Counted from the first letter of the stretch, positions 33,810-45,800 are shown. The stretch is 64,000 bases of DNA from Solanum dulcamara (GCF_947179165.1 NC_077240.1:44591501-44655500), one strand, 5' to 3'. Numbers and translations are program-made. The notes: generated from the letters alone by a model not told the origin.

Positions 33810-36343
33810 TGTGTACGTTTTGGGGACTATATTTAATACGAAAATATCCTAAATTCTCTTTAATTCATTCTTTTCCCTCATTAACTCCTAATCAAATAAA
33901 AGATTTCTCTCTCAAGGATCCTCATAAGTCAATCTTCTTCATCAAGCTTTTGGCTTGGGGTTCGTCAGGAACAAGCCTTCTCTTTCACTCCAAGGTCAAA
34001 TTCGATCAAGGTATGTAGGGATTGATCCATGGGTCCCTTTCAACCATGGAGTCCCAAGGTTTCTACTCTAAATTTCATGAATTTCAATTGGGTTTGTAAC
34101 TCTAATCTTATGAATTACATTGGGTTGTTTACATTATGCTTTTAAATCATCATATTTGATCATTATAAGTATGCTTCTATATGAATTACTTGATTTTAAG
34201 TTCAATCATGATTTACCATGCATAAAGCCTATTTTCTATGATGAAGTATGAAGTATGATTATGAATTCAATGATTTCAAAGGTATTATCGTGATTTTTAT
34301 TCAAATTGACTATGCATATGAGTTTTACTCTCAATTGAAGTATGAATTGTGATTATGAATCACAAGTACATCCAGGATATGAATTCCATGCAAGTTATGA
34401 AGTAAGGTGAGTTAGGGCCCTATGTGGTGACCTAGGACCTAACTATATGAATTATGCAAATATGATTATAATGATGAAAGGACAATTCTCACATTACAAG
34501 TATGTTATGAAATGAGCTATTCTATGAAATATGAAGTTTATGAACAAGTTATGATATATGCTAAGTGTGTTACTATGTTATGTATTCCATGGGATTTGAC
34601 TTGGCACCGAGTGGACCTTTGGATAGGCATTCTCTCCCGTAGTTGAGGCAAGAAATGTAGTAACATCCCATTGTCCCATAAAATGCGTGTCATCGTAGGT
34701 TGCCTTAATGGCTTAGTTACTGGATCCACATAAAGCATACGTTATGACCTGCCAAGCGAGGTAGAGTCTACCTTGGCAAGTAGATTCCCCTTTTCTGATG
34801 TAGGGGTAACATCGGGATTCTATGTTATAGCTCGCATGGTCTTAATGTCGGTTATGGTTCCTATCCCACATATGTATGATCTCTTACCTATTTTCACGAT
34901 CTCAACTATGCTTTTCAAATTCTTTGATCATCATGATTCTCTTACGTCCTTACTATCTTATCTTATTATGTATTTACTTGATCATTGCATCTCATTATTT
35001 ACGTTTCATGTCAAGCCCTCATACTTAGTACATTTAAAGTACTAACGCATATTATTTCCTATATTGTCTCATAATATAGGACTTGGCCATCACCCTGCTC
35101 ACTCTCGTGGCTAGATAGAAGACTTGTTCACTTGATTTGGTAAGTCCTTATACTTCAGGGACTACCTATCGAGCTTTTTTTTTGCTACCCTTACACTATG
35201 TTGAAGCTAGTGGTTTGTTCTATGCCCCCACCTAGGTTAGTATGATAAAGGCATGTTTAGACATAGAGTTGTTTTATTATGGTTTACCTTACCTTATGAA
35301 TGTGATATATGCAAAGAGGATTGGTTGGGATCCTTTGGAGTTTTGATCGTCGTATTACGACTAGGTCCTAGGTCGGTTCATGACATTAATAGACTAGGAC
35401 TTAACCCCAAAAACCGTCCAAATACTGTAATGAATTAATAGGGAAAATACCAAAGTACCCCTTTAAAATAACTGATCGGGTCCTCTAGACAAAGGATCTT
35501 TACGGGTCATCAACCTCTCCACGATCAGTGGAGAGGGACATAGATAGAAGGGTGGTCTTAGCCTAGAACTGTCAATTTCCATAGGCCTTTTTCATGGCTC
35601 GTGGGAAGATCCGTGGGCCGTAGGGAGCTCCGTGAAGAATGACCCAACGTGCCTCTGAGAGTAGACTTACCATAAACCGTAGGACTCTCTCTAGTAATTA
35701 ATCAAACTTGGGGTCTTGAGGGGACAGGTTCACAGATGACTTCACAATCCTTGGTACACACCACTACCCATAGAGCCCTCTGTAGACACCTTCCCTGTCA
35801 AGACCCGACATAGGGCCTAGTTGTAACACAGCGATGGAAATCTCGAAGGACTCCAACCAAGCCTTTTGTACATATCATAAGCATACATAAGGTAAAATAT
35901 ATAAGTGGAAACATCATAAGAGAGTATGAAACCATGAATAGAAATTTGAAAAAATGTCTTACGACAACATAGACTCAAACGTATGTCCAACTAAATGCCT
36001 CTAAATATGAGTATGGACAGGATCTAAGACAAGTCCCTAGCTCACCCACAACATACAACATAAGTAAAAGTCTTTTGAAAAGAAAACATAAACCAACTTA
36101 AAACTGGTCCCCGATCAATGAGGACTCACCACAATACCTTTGACAGGGAGTGCCTACTAGTTATGTGGACGATAAGGATCTTCAACCTCAACCCCTACAT
36201 TATGCGACAATGTAGGAAAAAGTATACGTTGGAATGTACTAAATATAAGGGCGTGACATACAACGTAAATTATGGAATGCAAAGGTCAAGTAAATCACAT
36301 GATAAGATGGAATACGTAAAGTCATGAGAAAATCATATTGACC

Positions 36344-36487
36344 AAAGAATTTAAAAGCAACAACAACAACAACCTAGTAAAATCCCACATCGTGGGGTCT
36401 AGGGAGGGTAGAGTGTACGCAGACCTGACTCCTACCAATGTAGGACGGTTGTTTCCGAAAGACCCTCGGCTAAAGAATTTAAAAGCA
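36344..36487 (-). mobile_element. TS-like SINE fragment with 16-bp TSD
   Basis: The SINE body is 36360-36471. Read on the minus strand it begins 'agccgagggtctttcggaaa', has 'ggtctgcgtacactctaccc' and 'gaccccacgatgtgggattt', and ends in a (TTG)n tail (plus strand caacaacaacaac). This is the 3' half of the TTG-tailed SINE type known from tobacco and relatives; no pol III A or B box is present, so it is 5'-truncated. The 16-bp direct repeats aaagaatttaaaagca at 36344-36359 and 36472-36487 are typical of LINE-driven insertion. The empty site is visible in the B LTR near 23990-24010. Confidence 0.88.
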
Positions 36488-37552
36488 TAAATTCAAAATC
36501 ATAACATACTTAAGAAATCATGCATATGTGGGATGGGAACCTTAACCGATAATAAGACCATGCGAGCTATAACATGGAATCCGATGATACCCACATCGAG
36601 AAGGAGGAGACTACTTTGCCAAGGTAGACTCCTAATCATGAACATGTGCAATTTATGGATCCACTAGCTAGGCCATAAAGTCAACCTATGGTGGCACGTA
36701 GTTTATGGGACATGAGGTTGCTACTAAGGCTTTTGGTAGGGCCCCCACCTCCAGTCCACTCGATGCTAAGTCAAATCCCACAGAATACATACATAACATA
36801 AGATCATAATTTCATATATCATAGTCATGATTATAAGTTTGAAATCATAGAGTAGCTCATCTCCATAACATACTTGTATTGTGAGAATTGTCCTTTCATC
36901 ATTAAAATCATACTTGCATGTTTCATATAAATAGACCTTAGGTCACCAAATAGGGCCCTAAGTTACCTTACTTCTTAACTTGCATGAAATTCATACATTA
37001 AACTTAGAGTAAAACTCAATTCCATAATCAATTGTCTTTGAAAATCATGCAATTCTCTTGAAAACATGCATGATTATAAACTTTCTATCAGCCCATAAAT
37101 AATTCATATAGATGATATCCTTTGGGAGTATAATTCAAATACTCATAATTTACACCATGAATCCTAGAAATCAAAATAGGAAAATTCATGGAAAAACTCT
37201 TTAATTTAATCCAATAACCATCAATTTATATTAAAATAGACTCATGATCATACTTTAAATCGAAATTCATGCAATTGGACTACAGATCACAAAACCCATA
37301 AAATACCATAGTTTACTTTGATAGAAAACCTTGAGAAATTGATTGGGCTTCATGGATGAAAGGATTCATGAATCAATACCCACATACCTGGAGTGAAAAC
37401 ACCAATTAATTTGGAAGAACTTGAGATTTTGATGGAGAAGTTGAGTGAATTTGCTTGAATTCTTCAATGGAAACCCTTGAGAGTCTTTTTGTAGAGAGAG
37501 AAATATTTGATAGGTGAATTGTAGAAGATTGAATAGAATTAGAGGTTTAGGT

Positions 37553-37562
37553 TAATTTATAG
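37553..37562 (-). promoter_or_regulatory. Putative TATA box of solo family B LTR (35796 copy)
   Basis: The minus strand reads CTATAAATTA, the third conserved copy of this word among B LTRs. Confidence 0.45.
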
Positions 37563-38116
37563 AGTTGAATTAGGTCCTAAAAATGTCTAGGTTCATTAAC
37601 TAATAATTTGGAAAAAGTCTAAAACATCCCTAAAAAAACTAAAGTCGGCTAGAACTGCTTCCCAGGTCCACGACGCGGAACTATCATGATCATCTTGGTC
37701 GGAAAACTATCCCAGGTCACAACGTGGTCCTGTCTAGGACCACACTATTTTATGGATTTTTTCGAAAATATTTCTTCCGATGTACGAGTACTAAAAATCC
37801 CCCGAGCCCATTTTTCCATAAGTTTTGACCCCTTGATCGATATTCCAAACTCGGATTTCTCAAAAAGATTGAGGATAACGTGTTACGTGGGCGGCCTATT
37901 TTCAAGGCATTGTTAAGGCACTTATGAGCATTTTTTTAGGGTTGTTACATTCCCCTAAATTCCCACTTACCAATGGTCTTCCAAGGCGCCTTTCCATGGC
38001 CCGTGAAGAGCACTACAGCCCATCAAAGGGGTCGGTGAAACCCTAAAAAGTTGTAACTTTTGAGAAATTTTCTTTTAAACTCCATTTTTTGACTTTTCAA
38101 CTTTCTTGGTCTTGCA

Positions 38117-38136
38117 ATATCTCCCCCCTTGGGAAC
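38117..38136 (-). promoter_or_regulatory. Polypurine tract of family C element
   Basis: The minus strand reads a purine-rich run with AAGGGGGGAGATAT directly before the LTR start TGCAAGACC. It resembles the family B tract at 17738. Confidence 0.65.
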
Positions 38137-38379
38137 ATTCATTGTTGAATTGGACTCAAACTAGCATGAATAGAATACAAAAGAGACATAACATCCCAAT
38201 ATGAATGCAAAACATATCAACAATGCATAAAACATAGAATATTAAATCCCAAGATAAAACATGACTTAAAAACTCATTTCTTGAACATGCATGCATATGA
38301 AAATATGAGAATGACTGAAATAAATAGATTTGATTGAGTGAATCATGAAAGAAATTAATACCTCAACTTGGAATGGAAG

Positions 38380-39170
38380 GTAAGATATGAGGATATCATG
38401 ACACCATATCAGCTTCAGCCAGTCAGGTAGTGCTTTCGACCTCTTGGTTCCTCCATAACACTTTAACAAAAGCTATTTTCCTATTTCTCAACCTTCAAAC
38501 TTATTAATCTAGAATCTCAATCGGACCCTCCTCATAGTATAAAATCTCTTTTACACCAATGATGTCCAAAGGCACAATAGAGCTAGGATTACCAACATAC
38601 TTCCTCAATAAAGACACATGAAATATCAGATGCACTGATGCCAACTCTGAGGTCACATCCAACTCATATTCCACCTTTCGAAGCTGCCTCAAAATCTGTA
38701 TGGGACTACATGGAAGGGACTAAGCTTTTCTTTCTTGCCAAAATACATCACATCCTTCATAGGTGAGATTTTTAGGTAAACCCAATCATTCACCTCAAAC
38801 TCAAGTTCCCTTCTTCTCTTATCTGAATAGGACTTTTGTAGGCTTTAAGCAATCTTCAATCTTTCTCTAATGAGTCTCATATTATCCATGGCCTCATGTA
38901 TTAACTCAGGTCCAATCAAGGAAAATTCACCAACCAACCAATAGAATATCTACATCTCCTACAATATAAAGCCTCAAATGGAACCATCTAAATGCTAGAA
39001 TGGTAATTATTATTATAAGCAAACTCGATTAATGAAAAATGACTATCCCAATTACCCTTGAAGTCAATCACAGATTCTCCAATATGTCTTCTAAGGTATG
39101 AATGGTATACTCGACTTGATAAAGTCTGAATGATACGCTCGTCTTAACCATCTGTCTGAAGATGAAAAGT
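38380..39170 (-). pseudogene. pol: Family C integrase C-terminus and chromodomain
   Basis: The GPY-side words are at 38504-38692: 'RKVEYELDVTSELASVHLIF' and 'VSLLRKYVGNPSSIVP', then 'YYEEGPIEILD' and a stop where the chromodomain begins. The chromodomain resumes downstream, at about 38380-38490, with 'AFVKVLWRNQEVEST', followed by another stop. Between 38700 and 39170 the core end is recognisable on the minus strand but interrupted ('YNNNYHSSI' region, 38990-39030). Confidence 0.75.
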
Positions 39171-40166
39171 TATGCTAAGCTTAACTTGAGTAGTAAGACC
39201 CTTTTGGAAAGACCTCCAAAACTAAGATGTGTATTGGGTACCTTGATGTAAAATAATAGATAATGGAACACCATGAAGCTTAACCAACTCATGAATATAA
39301 AGTCTAGCATAGTCCTCAGCAGAATAGAATCATATGGCCTATGGGAATGAGGTAAACCTGTAATGAAGTCCAAATTTAATTCTATGCACTTCCAAATAGG
39401 AATATCAATATCATGAGATAAACTTTTTGGTTTTTGATGGTCAACTTTCACTTGTTGACAATCACGATACTTGGCCACAAACTCCGCAATATCCTTGTTC
39501 ATGTCATTCCACCAATACACTTCCCTCAAATCTCTATACATCTTTGTAGAACTCGAATGAATAAAATACTGTAAACTATGATATTCGGACAAGAGCATTT
39601 CTCTCAAGCCATCGACATCGAGAACACATAAGTGGCCTTGATATCTAAGCACACTATCTCCCCCTTGGGAGAAAACCTTAATAGATTTTTCAACAATCGA
39701 TTTCTTCAACTCAACCAAGATAGGATCATTTTCTTGCTTTATCTTAACATCCACCACTACCAACGATTCGGAACCATTTTGCATAACTATACCACCATTC
39801 TTCGAATTAACCAAGCGAACACCCAAATGAGCTAGTCTATGAAAATCACAAACTAACTCCTTTTTTTCATCCTCAACATGGGAAACACTATTCATAGACA
39901 ATCTACTAAGAGCATCAGCAATCATATTCTCCTTACCCAAATGGTACAATACACTCATATCATATTCCTACAATAATCAAGCCATATCCTCTGCCAAAGG
40001 TTCAAGTCCTTCTAGTTGAACACATATTACAAGCTTTATGGTGGGTGAATACATCAACATGGATACCATAAATATAGTGTCTCCAAATCTTCAAAGAAAA
40101 TACCACCGCTGCTAAATGCAAATCATGAGTCAAATTCTTTTCATGTACCTTGAGTTGCCTAGAAGA
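39170..40166 (-). pseudogene. pol: Family C RNase H end and integrase N-terminal part
   Basis: The 39170-39958 open stretch (262 codons) starts in the RNase H tail ('[20 protein letters not shown]'). It contains the integrase HHCC domain ('SEYHSLQYFIHSSSTKMYRD', 'DCQQVKV') and the beginning of the core ('LNLDFITGLPHSHRPYDSIL'), where a deletion joins it to 'SWLSFMVFHYLL...' and removes the first catalytic Asp region. 39960-40166 holds the preceding RNase H words. The reading is cut at 40166 by a family A LTR and continues beyond 44228. Confidence 0.8.
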
Positions 40167-40959
40167 TGGCAAGATCCAACTTTGTAGGCTGTGACTGGGG
40201 TCCGACCTGGACCCCCATATACATGCCTGTTAACCATAATCGGACTACAAGTCAACATGACGAGGGATTCAATCAACTAGAAAGTCATCTCGGATATTGC
40301 CCTATGTTTACCGCATCAAGACGACATAGTACATCAGCCAACATGGCTATTATTACAAATAGGAATGTCCTGCTATACATAGCATATACATATACACAAG
40401 TCGACAAAGCTGCCATTGAGAATGGGATGTCCTGAAATATAAGTCACACTAGTACAGCTAAACTACATATAGCTGGATCACATTTACACATACCCACACA
40501 CATGTCTACAGACCTATTAGAATATTAATAGTAATATATGATGGGACAGGGCCCCATCATACCCTTAGATAAATATATATATATATCACTAGATCTTTAC
40601 CCAAAAAGCTAGGCTTCGGTATAATGGAACATTTCCAAAATAGCTGAGCGGAAAGCCTAAGCCAGTGGATCTCCGAAATAAGTACTTGGACCTGCGGGCA
40701 TGAAATGCAGCCCTCGCCCCCCCAAAGAAAGAGGGGTCAGTATGATATATGTATTGAGTATATAAAGCATAACATTTCATAAATGAAGTCACGTCTAAAG
40801 TAGAGATCACGGAAGCAACTATGATACTCCGTAAGGCACTGTACTTGTGTCCTATGAGACAAATCGTGCACATTGTTATCATATATCGCACTCGGTCCAT
40901 TATGGGACTTGGGGCCATAATAATATATCATACCTCAACACCATATCATCATATTATGT

Positions 40960-41530
40960 TATTGCATACATATATCGTACTCGGTTCTTTATGGGACTCG
41001 GTGTCATAATCATCATATACTATACCCAGCCCTTTTATGGGACTCGGTGTCATAATCATTATATACCATAACCGGCCCTTTATAGGACTCGGTGTCATAA
41101 TCATCATATACCATACTTGGACCTTTATGGGACTCGGTGTTATAATCATCATATACCATACCCGGCCTTTTATGGGATTTGGTGTTATAATCATCATATA
41201 CCGTACCCGACCCTTTATGGGACTCGGTGTTATAATCATCATATACCATACCTGGCCTTTTATGGTACTCGGTGTTATAATCATCATATACCGTACCCAG
41301 CCCTTTGTGAGACTTGGTGTTATAATCATCATATACCATACCCATCCTTTTATGAGACTTGGTGTTATAATCATCATATACTATACCCGGCCCTTTATGG
41401 GACTCGGTGTTATAATCATCATATACCATACCCAGCCCTTTATAGGACTCGGTGTTATAATTATCATATACCGTACCCGGCCCTTTATGGGACTCGATGT
41501 TATAGTCATCATGTTATCATCTAAGACTCA
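40960..41530. repeat. 45-bp minisatellite, 12 regular units, in a family A LTR
   Basis: The unit reads gggactcggtgttataatca, tcatataccatacccggccc, tttat on the plus strand. The word 'gactcggtgt' or a variant recurs at 40996, 41041, 41086 and every 45 bp to 41491. Because 45 is divisible by three and the unit has few stops, long repetitive open frames occur on both strands; these are by-products, not genes. Other A LTRs carry only two or three degenerate units (5870-5960, 31195-31450), so this copy has expanded. Confidence 0.92.
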
Positions 41531-44046
41531 ATAAAATGATCATATTGGACTATCCTTTGAGGTTTAGAATGGTACTTATCCCAAGTTCCCTCTAAGTATC
41601 ATTAGGGGTCGTATCAACTAGAGTCTTAGGAATCATAGGCATTTATCAAGTAATGCCAAACGGCTTATGAAATCATAGGCATTGGTCGTCATAGAGTTCG
41701 TAGGAATAGGAGCTTATCAAAGTAAGGACATGAGTCACTATAGCATCTGTGAGCATATTGACTTTCACCAGCCAATTCCTATTTTACGTACAGAAGGCTC
41801 GAGGGTAGTAGCTAAACTAACATAGGAGCATTAACATCAAAAAATGAGTAAGAGACAAGAATCCTATTCGGAACTTAAGAATGAGATTACCCCAACTTGT
41901 ATACATATCACTTACTTTTAGGATATGCCAAACTAGAAGAGAGGATAGTTTACGTACTTACTACTTTCCATCACATAGAACCCTTGAGAGGTAATAACTC
42001 AACTAGTATAGGAGTTCTACCATCAAGAAGAGAATAAGGCTTATGAACCATACTTGGAGTTTTAAGAATAGAATTATGCCCAAATTTCATACACATCTCA
42101 TACTTGTGCTAAGACATACCAAGAAAAAGGAGTTAGCTTCACATACTTACTACCCTCCATCATATAGAAGTCTTGAGAGTCGTAGCTCCATTATTATGGA
42201 AGTTCTAACATTAGGATGTTGGTAAGACTCATAAATCTTGCTCGGAGCTTTATGGATGGGATACTCCCCAAAGCTTGCATCATGTAATACTTATATCAAG
42301 ACATTCCAAAAGAAGAGAAAGGATAGACTTCACATACTTATGCCAATGACATGCCAAGAGAAGAGAAAGGATAATCTTTACATACTTATGCCAACGACAT
42401 GCCAAGAGAAAGAAGAGACAACTTTACATACCTCTTATGAATTACTCTTACACGTTCGCCTCGTCATCTCTTGAACCTATTTAACATTAAAGTAATACTA
42501 AGGTTAATGACATTTCACTTTCCAATTTTCAGCTCTACACCCAAGTACTCATAGGAGTTATTTCCTTATTCATTACCCTCGACTAGTTTGTTATTAGTTC
42601 CGAATCTACCGAAAATCGGGCAGCATCTCCCCTATAACTTCAATATTCTCGAAATTTCAACTCGGCCACAATATCAACAACCATACCAACAACAAAAACC
42701 AACCGAATATTTACAAGTAAATCACTTCAACCTTACACAATATAAGCTCCAAACAACTAGCTCTAAACTACAATACGAAAATAAAGTTTTTAATCTTTAT
42801 TTCACAAGATCTTTAACCATACCAAATGGAGGGTCGCGTGGCTGCAACCAGAAGAACTCACACCCTTTTTAAAACACTTTAAATCCCTGCAACACGCAAC
42901 CCAACTAGCTGCACCCGCAGCACCACAATGATAACCCACTACTCGACTTCGATTTAGCTATAACCACTTCAATTTAGTTTCTTTCTAACGTCAAGCATCC
43001 TTATACAATTTTTCCACTTACAACCTTATTTAAGATATTTAATATACCTCATAACAACATCATAAACTCCAATTAGAAAGATAAAACCTTACCTTGCCCG
43101 AAACTCATCAAACTCGTCGAAACTTGCCTTGGAAGTTTCTTTAGCGCACCTACAACTTTATGGCTACTTGATAACGTTTTGGTGCTGCTCCAAACCATAA
43201 ATTTTCATTAACAATACCTTCATAACATCTTGTTACCCCTATATAATTAATGCACGAAGAAAAATCAAAGAACTCACCTTTTTTTTCCTTCCAAAACCGT
43301 GGCTCTCTCCCTCTCTAGTTTCTTCTCTTCTTTTCTTTCTTGTTCTTGAATTTTCTAGAGGAATATAGAACTTAATGATTCATGTAATATTTATATATCT
43401 AGGATACTTTAGGGGGTATACACATGTCATCCCCTAAGTGGTGACACGTGTCAAGCCCTAAGTGGTGACACGTGTCAAGCCCTCATTGGGCCAAAACATC
43501 CCTTCCTCCAATCACGGGATGCCACGTGGCATATGCTGACCCACCCCCTTTGCTCCAGGGTACCACATGGAACTCCTAGATGCTTCCATGTGTCACTCTC
43601 CCATGCTGTCACATGGCACTTTCTTTTTCCCCTCGTGGGTTCATAATCTCATATTCTTTTATGAACATATGTAATCCTTGATACGTAAGTTTGGTATGTA
43701 CTCAAGTATCTTAAGTATGTAATATTTCCAAGTTAGTAGCTTACGTAAGTGAGTCGAGTCCTACGACTCATTATTTGGTCTCCAACTTCTTCCGGATTCT
43801 TACAACGTTATTTCCAATCTTCCCTATCATGAGGTGTCACATTCTCCCTTTCTTAGAGTTGTTTGATAGTGTTATGGACTATCCAGCTCCCATGGTAACT
43901 TCTAAGAAGCTTGAAAAGCTTTAAGAAGCTTAAGAATCTTTCAAGATAACTTAAGAGCCTTTCAAAAAGCTTAAGAACTTAAGAAGCTTACGAATCTTTC
44001 CAAAAATTCAAAAACCTTTCAAGGTACAAAAGTACAGGGTATAACA

Positions 44047-44209
44047 TGTCTATTGGGCTTACTAATGCTCCAGCGGTGTTTATGGATCTAATGAACCGAG
44101 TGTTCAAACCATTCCTAGACTTCTTCGTGATTGTATTTATTGTTGATATTCTGGTCTATTCACAATCGGAAGAGGAACATACGGATTATTTGCGGGTGGT
44201 ACTTGGGGT
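44047..44209 (+). pseudogene. pol: Family A reverse transcriptase fragment between two A-LTR ends
   Basis: This is a 163-bp piece of RT, reading '[20 protein letters not shown]', then '[20 protein letters not shown]', on the plus strand, antisense to the LTR around it. It is nearly identical to the RT of the minus-strand A element at about 27840-28000. The catalytic FIDD reads FIVD here. It begins exactly at an A-LTR terminus (44046) and stops 18 bp before a second one (44227). Confidence 0.85.
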
Positions 44210-44227
44210 GAAGTATGGGGTATAACA

Positions 44228-45200
44228 TTAGCATTGGCTATAACCTTACCATTTTATATCAAAATACAACCAAGCCAACCCTTGAAGCATCACAATAAAC
44301 AACGAAACCATCAAACCCTTCTAGTAAGGTCAACACTGGAGAGGAAGTAAGTATTTCCTTCAACTCTTGGAAACCTTTCTCAAATGCCTTGGACTATTGA
44401 AATTTTACCTTCTTTTGAGTCAAAGTAGTCAAGGGCGATGCAATGGAAGAGAATCCTTCCATAGACCATCTATAATAACAGGCTAGGCCCAAGAAACTTC
44501 GAATATCAAAAGGAGACAAAGGTCTAGGCCAATTCTTAACCTCTTTAGTTTTCTTTTGATCTACCATAATACCTTCACTAGAGACAATATGGAACTTCAC
44601 ACTCTCTTAACTTAGCAAATAGTTGACGATCCTTGAGAATATTCAAGATAATCCTCAAATAACCAGCATGCTACTCCTTAAATAACCATCATGCTCCTCC
44701 TTACTCTGAGAATAGATCAATATATCATCAATGAACACAATAACAAATATATCAAAATATTGCTTGAACACCCTGTTCATCAAATCCATAAAACTTGTAG
44801 AGCATTCGTTAGTCCATAAGACATAACCAAAACTTCAATGTGGCCATACCGATTTCTAAAAGCCATCTTTGGAATGTCACATACTCTTACTCAAAGTTGA
44901 TGATAACTCGATCGAAGATCAATTTTTGAAAAATAACTTACTCCTTTAATTTGATCGAACAAGTTATAAATCCTTGAAATGGGATACTTATTCTTAATCA
45001 CGCCTTGTTCAATTGCCAGTAGTCGATACACATGCAAAGAGAAATATCTTTTTTCATAATAAAGAGAACCGGAGCACCCCATGGAGAGATACTCGATCTA
45101 ATGAAACGCTTATTCAACAAATATTTCAACTGGTCCTTTAACTCTTTCAGTTCTATCAGGCCATTCGGTAAGGAGGAATAAAGATATGTTGGGTTTTTGC
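44228..45200 (-). pseudogene. pol: Family C reverse transcriptase and RNase H start
   Basis: This is the upstream half of the pol interrupted at 40167. RT catalytic FIDD is at 44724-44735. '[20 protein letters not shown]' and '[15 protein letters not shown]' (44891-45082) give the fingers. 44394-44600 gives '[20 protein letters not shown]' and 'KKVKFQ', and RNase H starts at about 44240-44390. A duplicated stretch, 'ctccttaaataaccagcatg' / 'ctccttaaataaccatcatg', near 44660-44700 adds a frameshift. Stops and shifts occur throughout. Confidence 0.82.
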
Positions 45201-45800
45201 AAAGAAGATCAATACTGAAGTCTATCTCTTTTTCAATAGGGATACTTGGGAGATAATTTGGAAATACTTCTGAAAACTCATTAATGACCAAAACTGACTC
45301 AAGAGTAGGATCTTTGGAATTCATGTCCCTAACCCGAACTAGATAATATATGTAACATTTGGAAATCTTCTTTTGAGCTTCAAGGCACGAGATAAATTGA
45401 CTTTTAAACACAATATTACAATATTTCCATTCTAGGACTGACTTATTAGGAAAATGAAACTTGACCATACGGGCTCTACAACATACAGAAACATAACATA
45501 CATAAAGCTAATCCATACCGAGAATAACATCAAAATTGAACATATCACGCTCTACAAGATCAATTGAGTTGATGTTATGGAAAATTGAAAGTGGATAAAT
45601 TTTATAGACTCTTTTAGCCAAAACTAAATCACCAACAGGAGTATAGAGCGAAAAAGGCTATAAGAAAATCTTAGGACTAAAAACAAACTTCATAGCAAGA
45701 TAAGGAGTAATAAATGATAGAGTATCACCCATATCTAACAATGCATAAACATTAAAGTCAAAGTCTTTCAACATAGCAATCACAACATTAGGAGACTCCT
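45201..45800 (-). pseudogene. pol: Family C protease
   Basis: The minus strand gives 'LLDMGDTLSFITPYLA' near 45690-45750 (catalytic loop D-M-G) and 'FDVILGMD' near 45510-45535. It leads into '[20 protein letters not shown]' (45350-45468) and the RT entry '[11 protein letters not shown]'. Stops fall within the protease tail. Confidence 0.75.

Larger units (their letters stand above)
33301..35384 (+). mobile_element. Family C LTR on the plus strand, complete
   Basis: This is about 2,084 bp, from 'tataacaccctagaatct' (TG probably mutated) to 'ggtcggttcatgaca' at 35384. Order on the plus strand: a palindromic-word array (33380-33740), a TATA box (33800), the R-like 'tcttcatcaagcttttggc' stretch, then 'gatccatgggtccctttc' and the reverse complements of the landmarks seen in minus-strand C and B LTRs. 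It lies tail-to-tail with the C 3' LTR fragment starting at 35385. The expected TSD (ttaat on the right) has no left partner because a family A LTR abuts there. Confidence 0.75.
35796..37949 (-). mobile_element. Solo family B LTR with perfect TSD, carrying a SINE
   Basis: The LTR runs from TGTCAAGACCCGACATAGGG to 'gggttgttaca'. It is flanked by ttccc at 35791-35795 and 37950-37954. The unoccupied site is preserved in the sister C LTR at about 52055-52065 (...cccattcccctaaattcg). Its length is 2,154 bp including the SINE and the SINE's duplicated target. The GC-rich words at 37665-37740 are strongly decayed compared with the copy at 16342. A putative TATA box is at 37553-37562. Confidence 0.9.
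35385..38116 (-). mobile_element. Fragment of family C 3' LTR (U3 side), split by a nested solo LTR
   Basis: This matches 51630-52207 of the C 5' LTR: 'agactaggacttaacccc', 'gggtcctctagac', 'cctctccacgatc', and, after the nested insertion, 'ctaaattcccacttacc' to 'tttcttggtcttgca' at 38116. Without the nested B LTR about 570 bp remain; the R/U5 side is missing, replaced by the plus-strand C LTR. A polypurine tract at 38117 shows that it is the 3' LTR of the C element to its right. Confidence 0.78.
40167..44227 (-). mobile_element. Family A LTR inserted in family C RNase H, with a doubled terminus
   Basis: The LTR starts 'tggcaagatccaac' at 40167 (a mutated TGTCATGACCCAAC) and reaches an A terminus, 'acagggtataaca', at 44046. 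A 163-bp RT fragment and then a second A terminus ('gtatggggtataaca', ending 44227) follow. The interrupted RNase H sequence resumes at once ('ggctataaccttacc'), matching 19835-19855 in family B. No convincing 5-bp duplication is seen (gaaga against ttagc). The landmark is at 40690-40745 and a 45-bp array lies inside. Confidence 0.8.

Noticed and set aside
40949..41534. Long repetitive open frames on both strands (135-165 codons)
   Set aside because: They come from the 45-bp tandem unit, whose length is divisible by three. They lie inside an LTR and show no protein family signature.
20983..45800. Protease catalytic loops D-L-G, D-P-G and D-M-G taken as inactivating changes
   Set aside because: From memory D-P-G and similar forms are common in related plant chromoviruses, so the third position alone is not good evidence of decay. 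Frameshifts and stops are.
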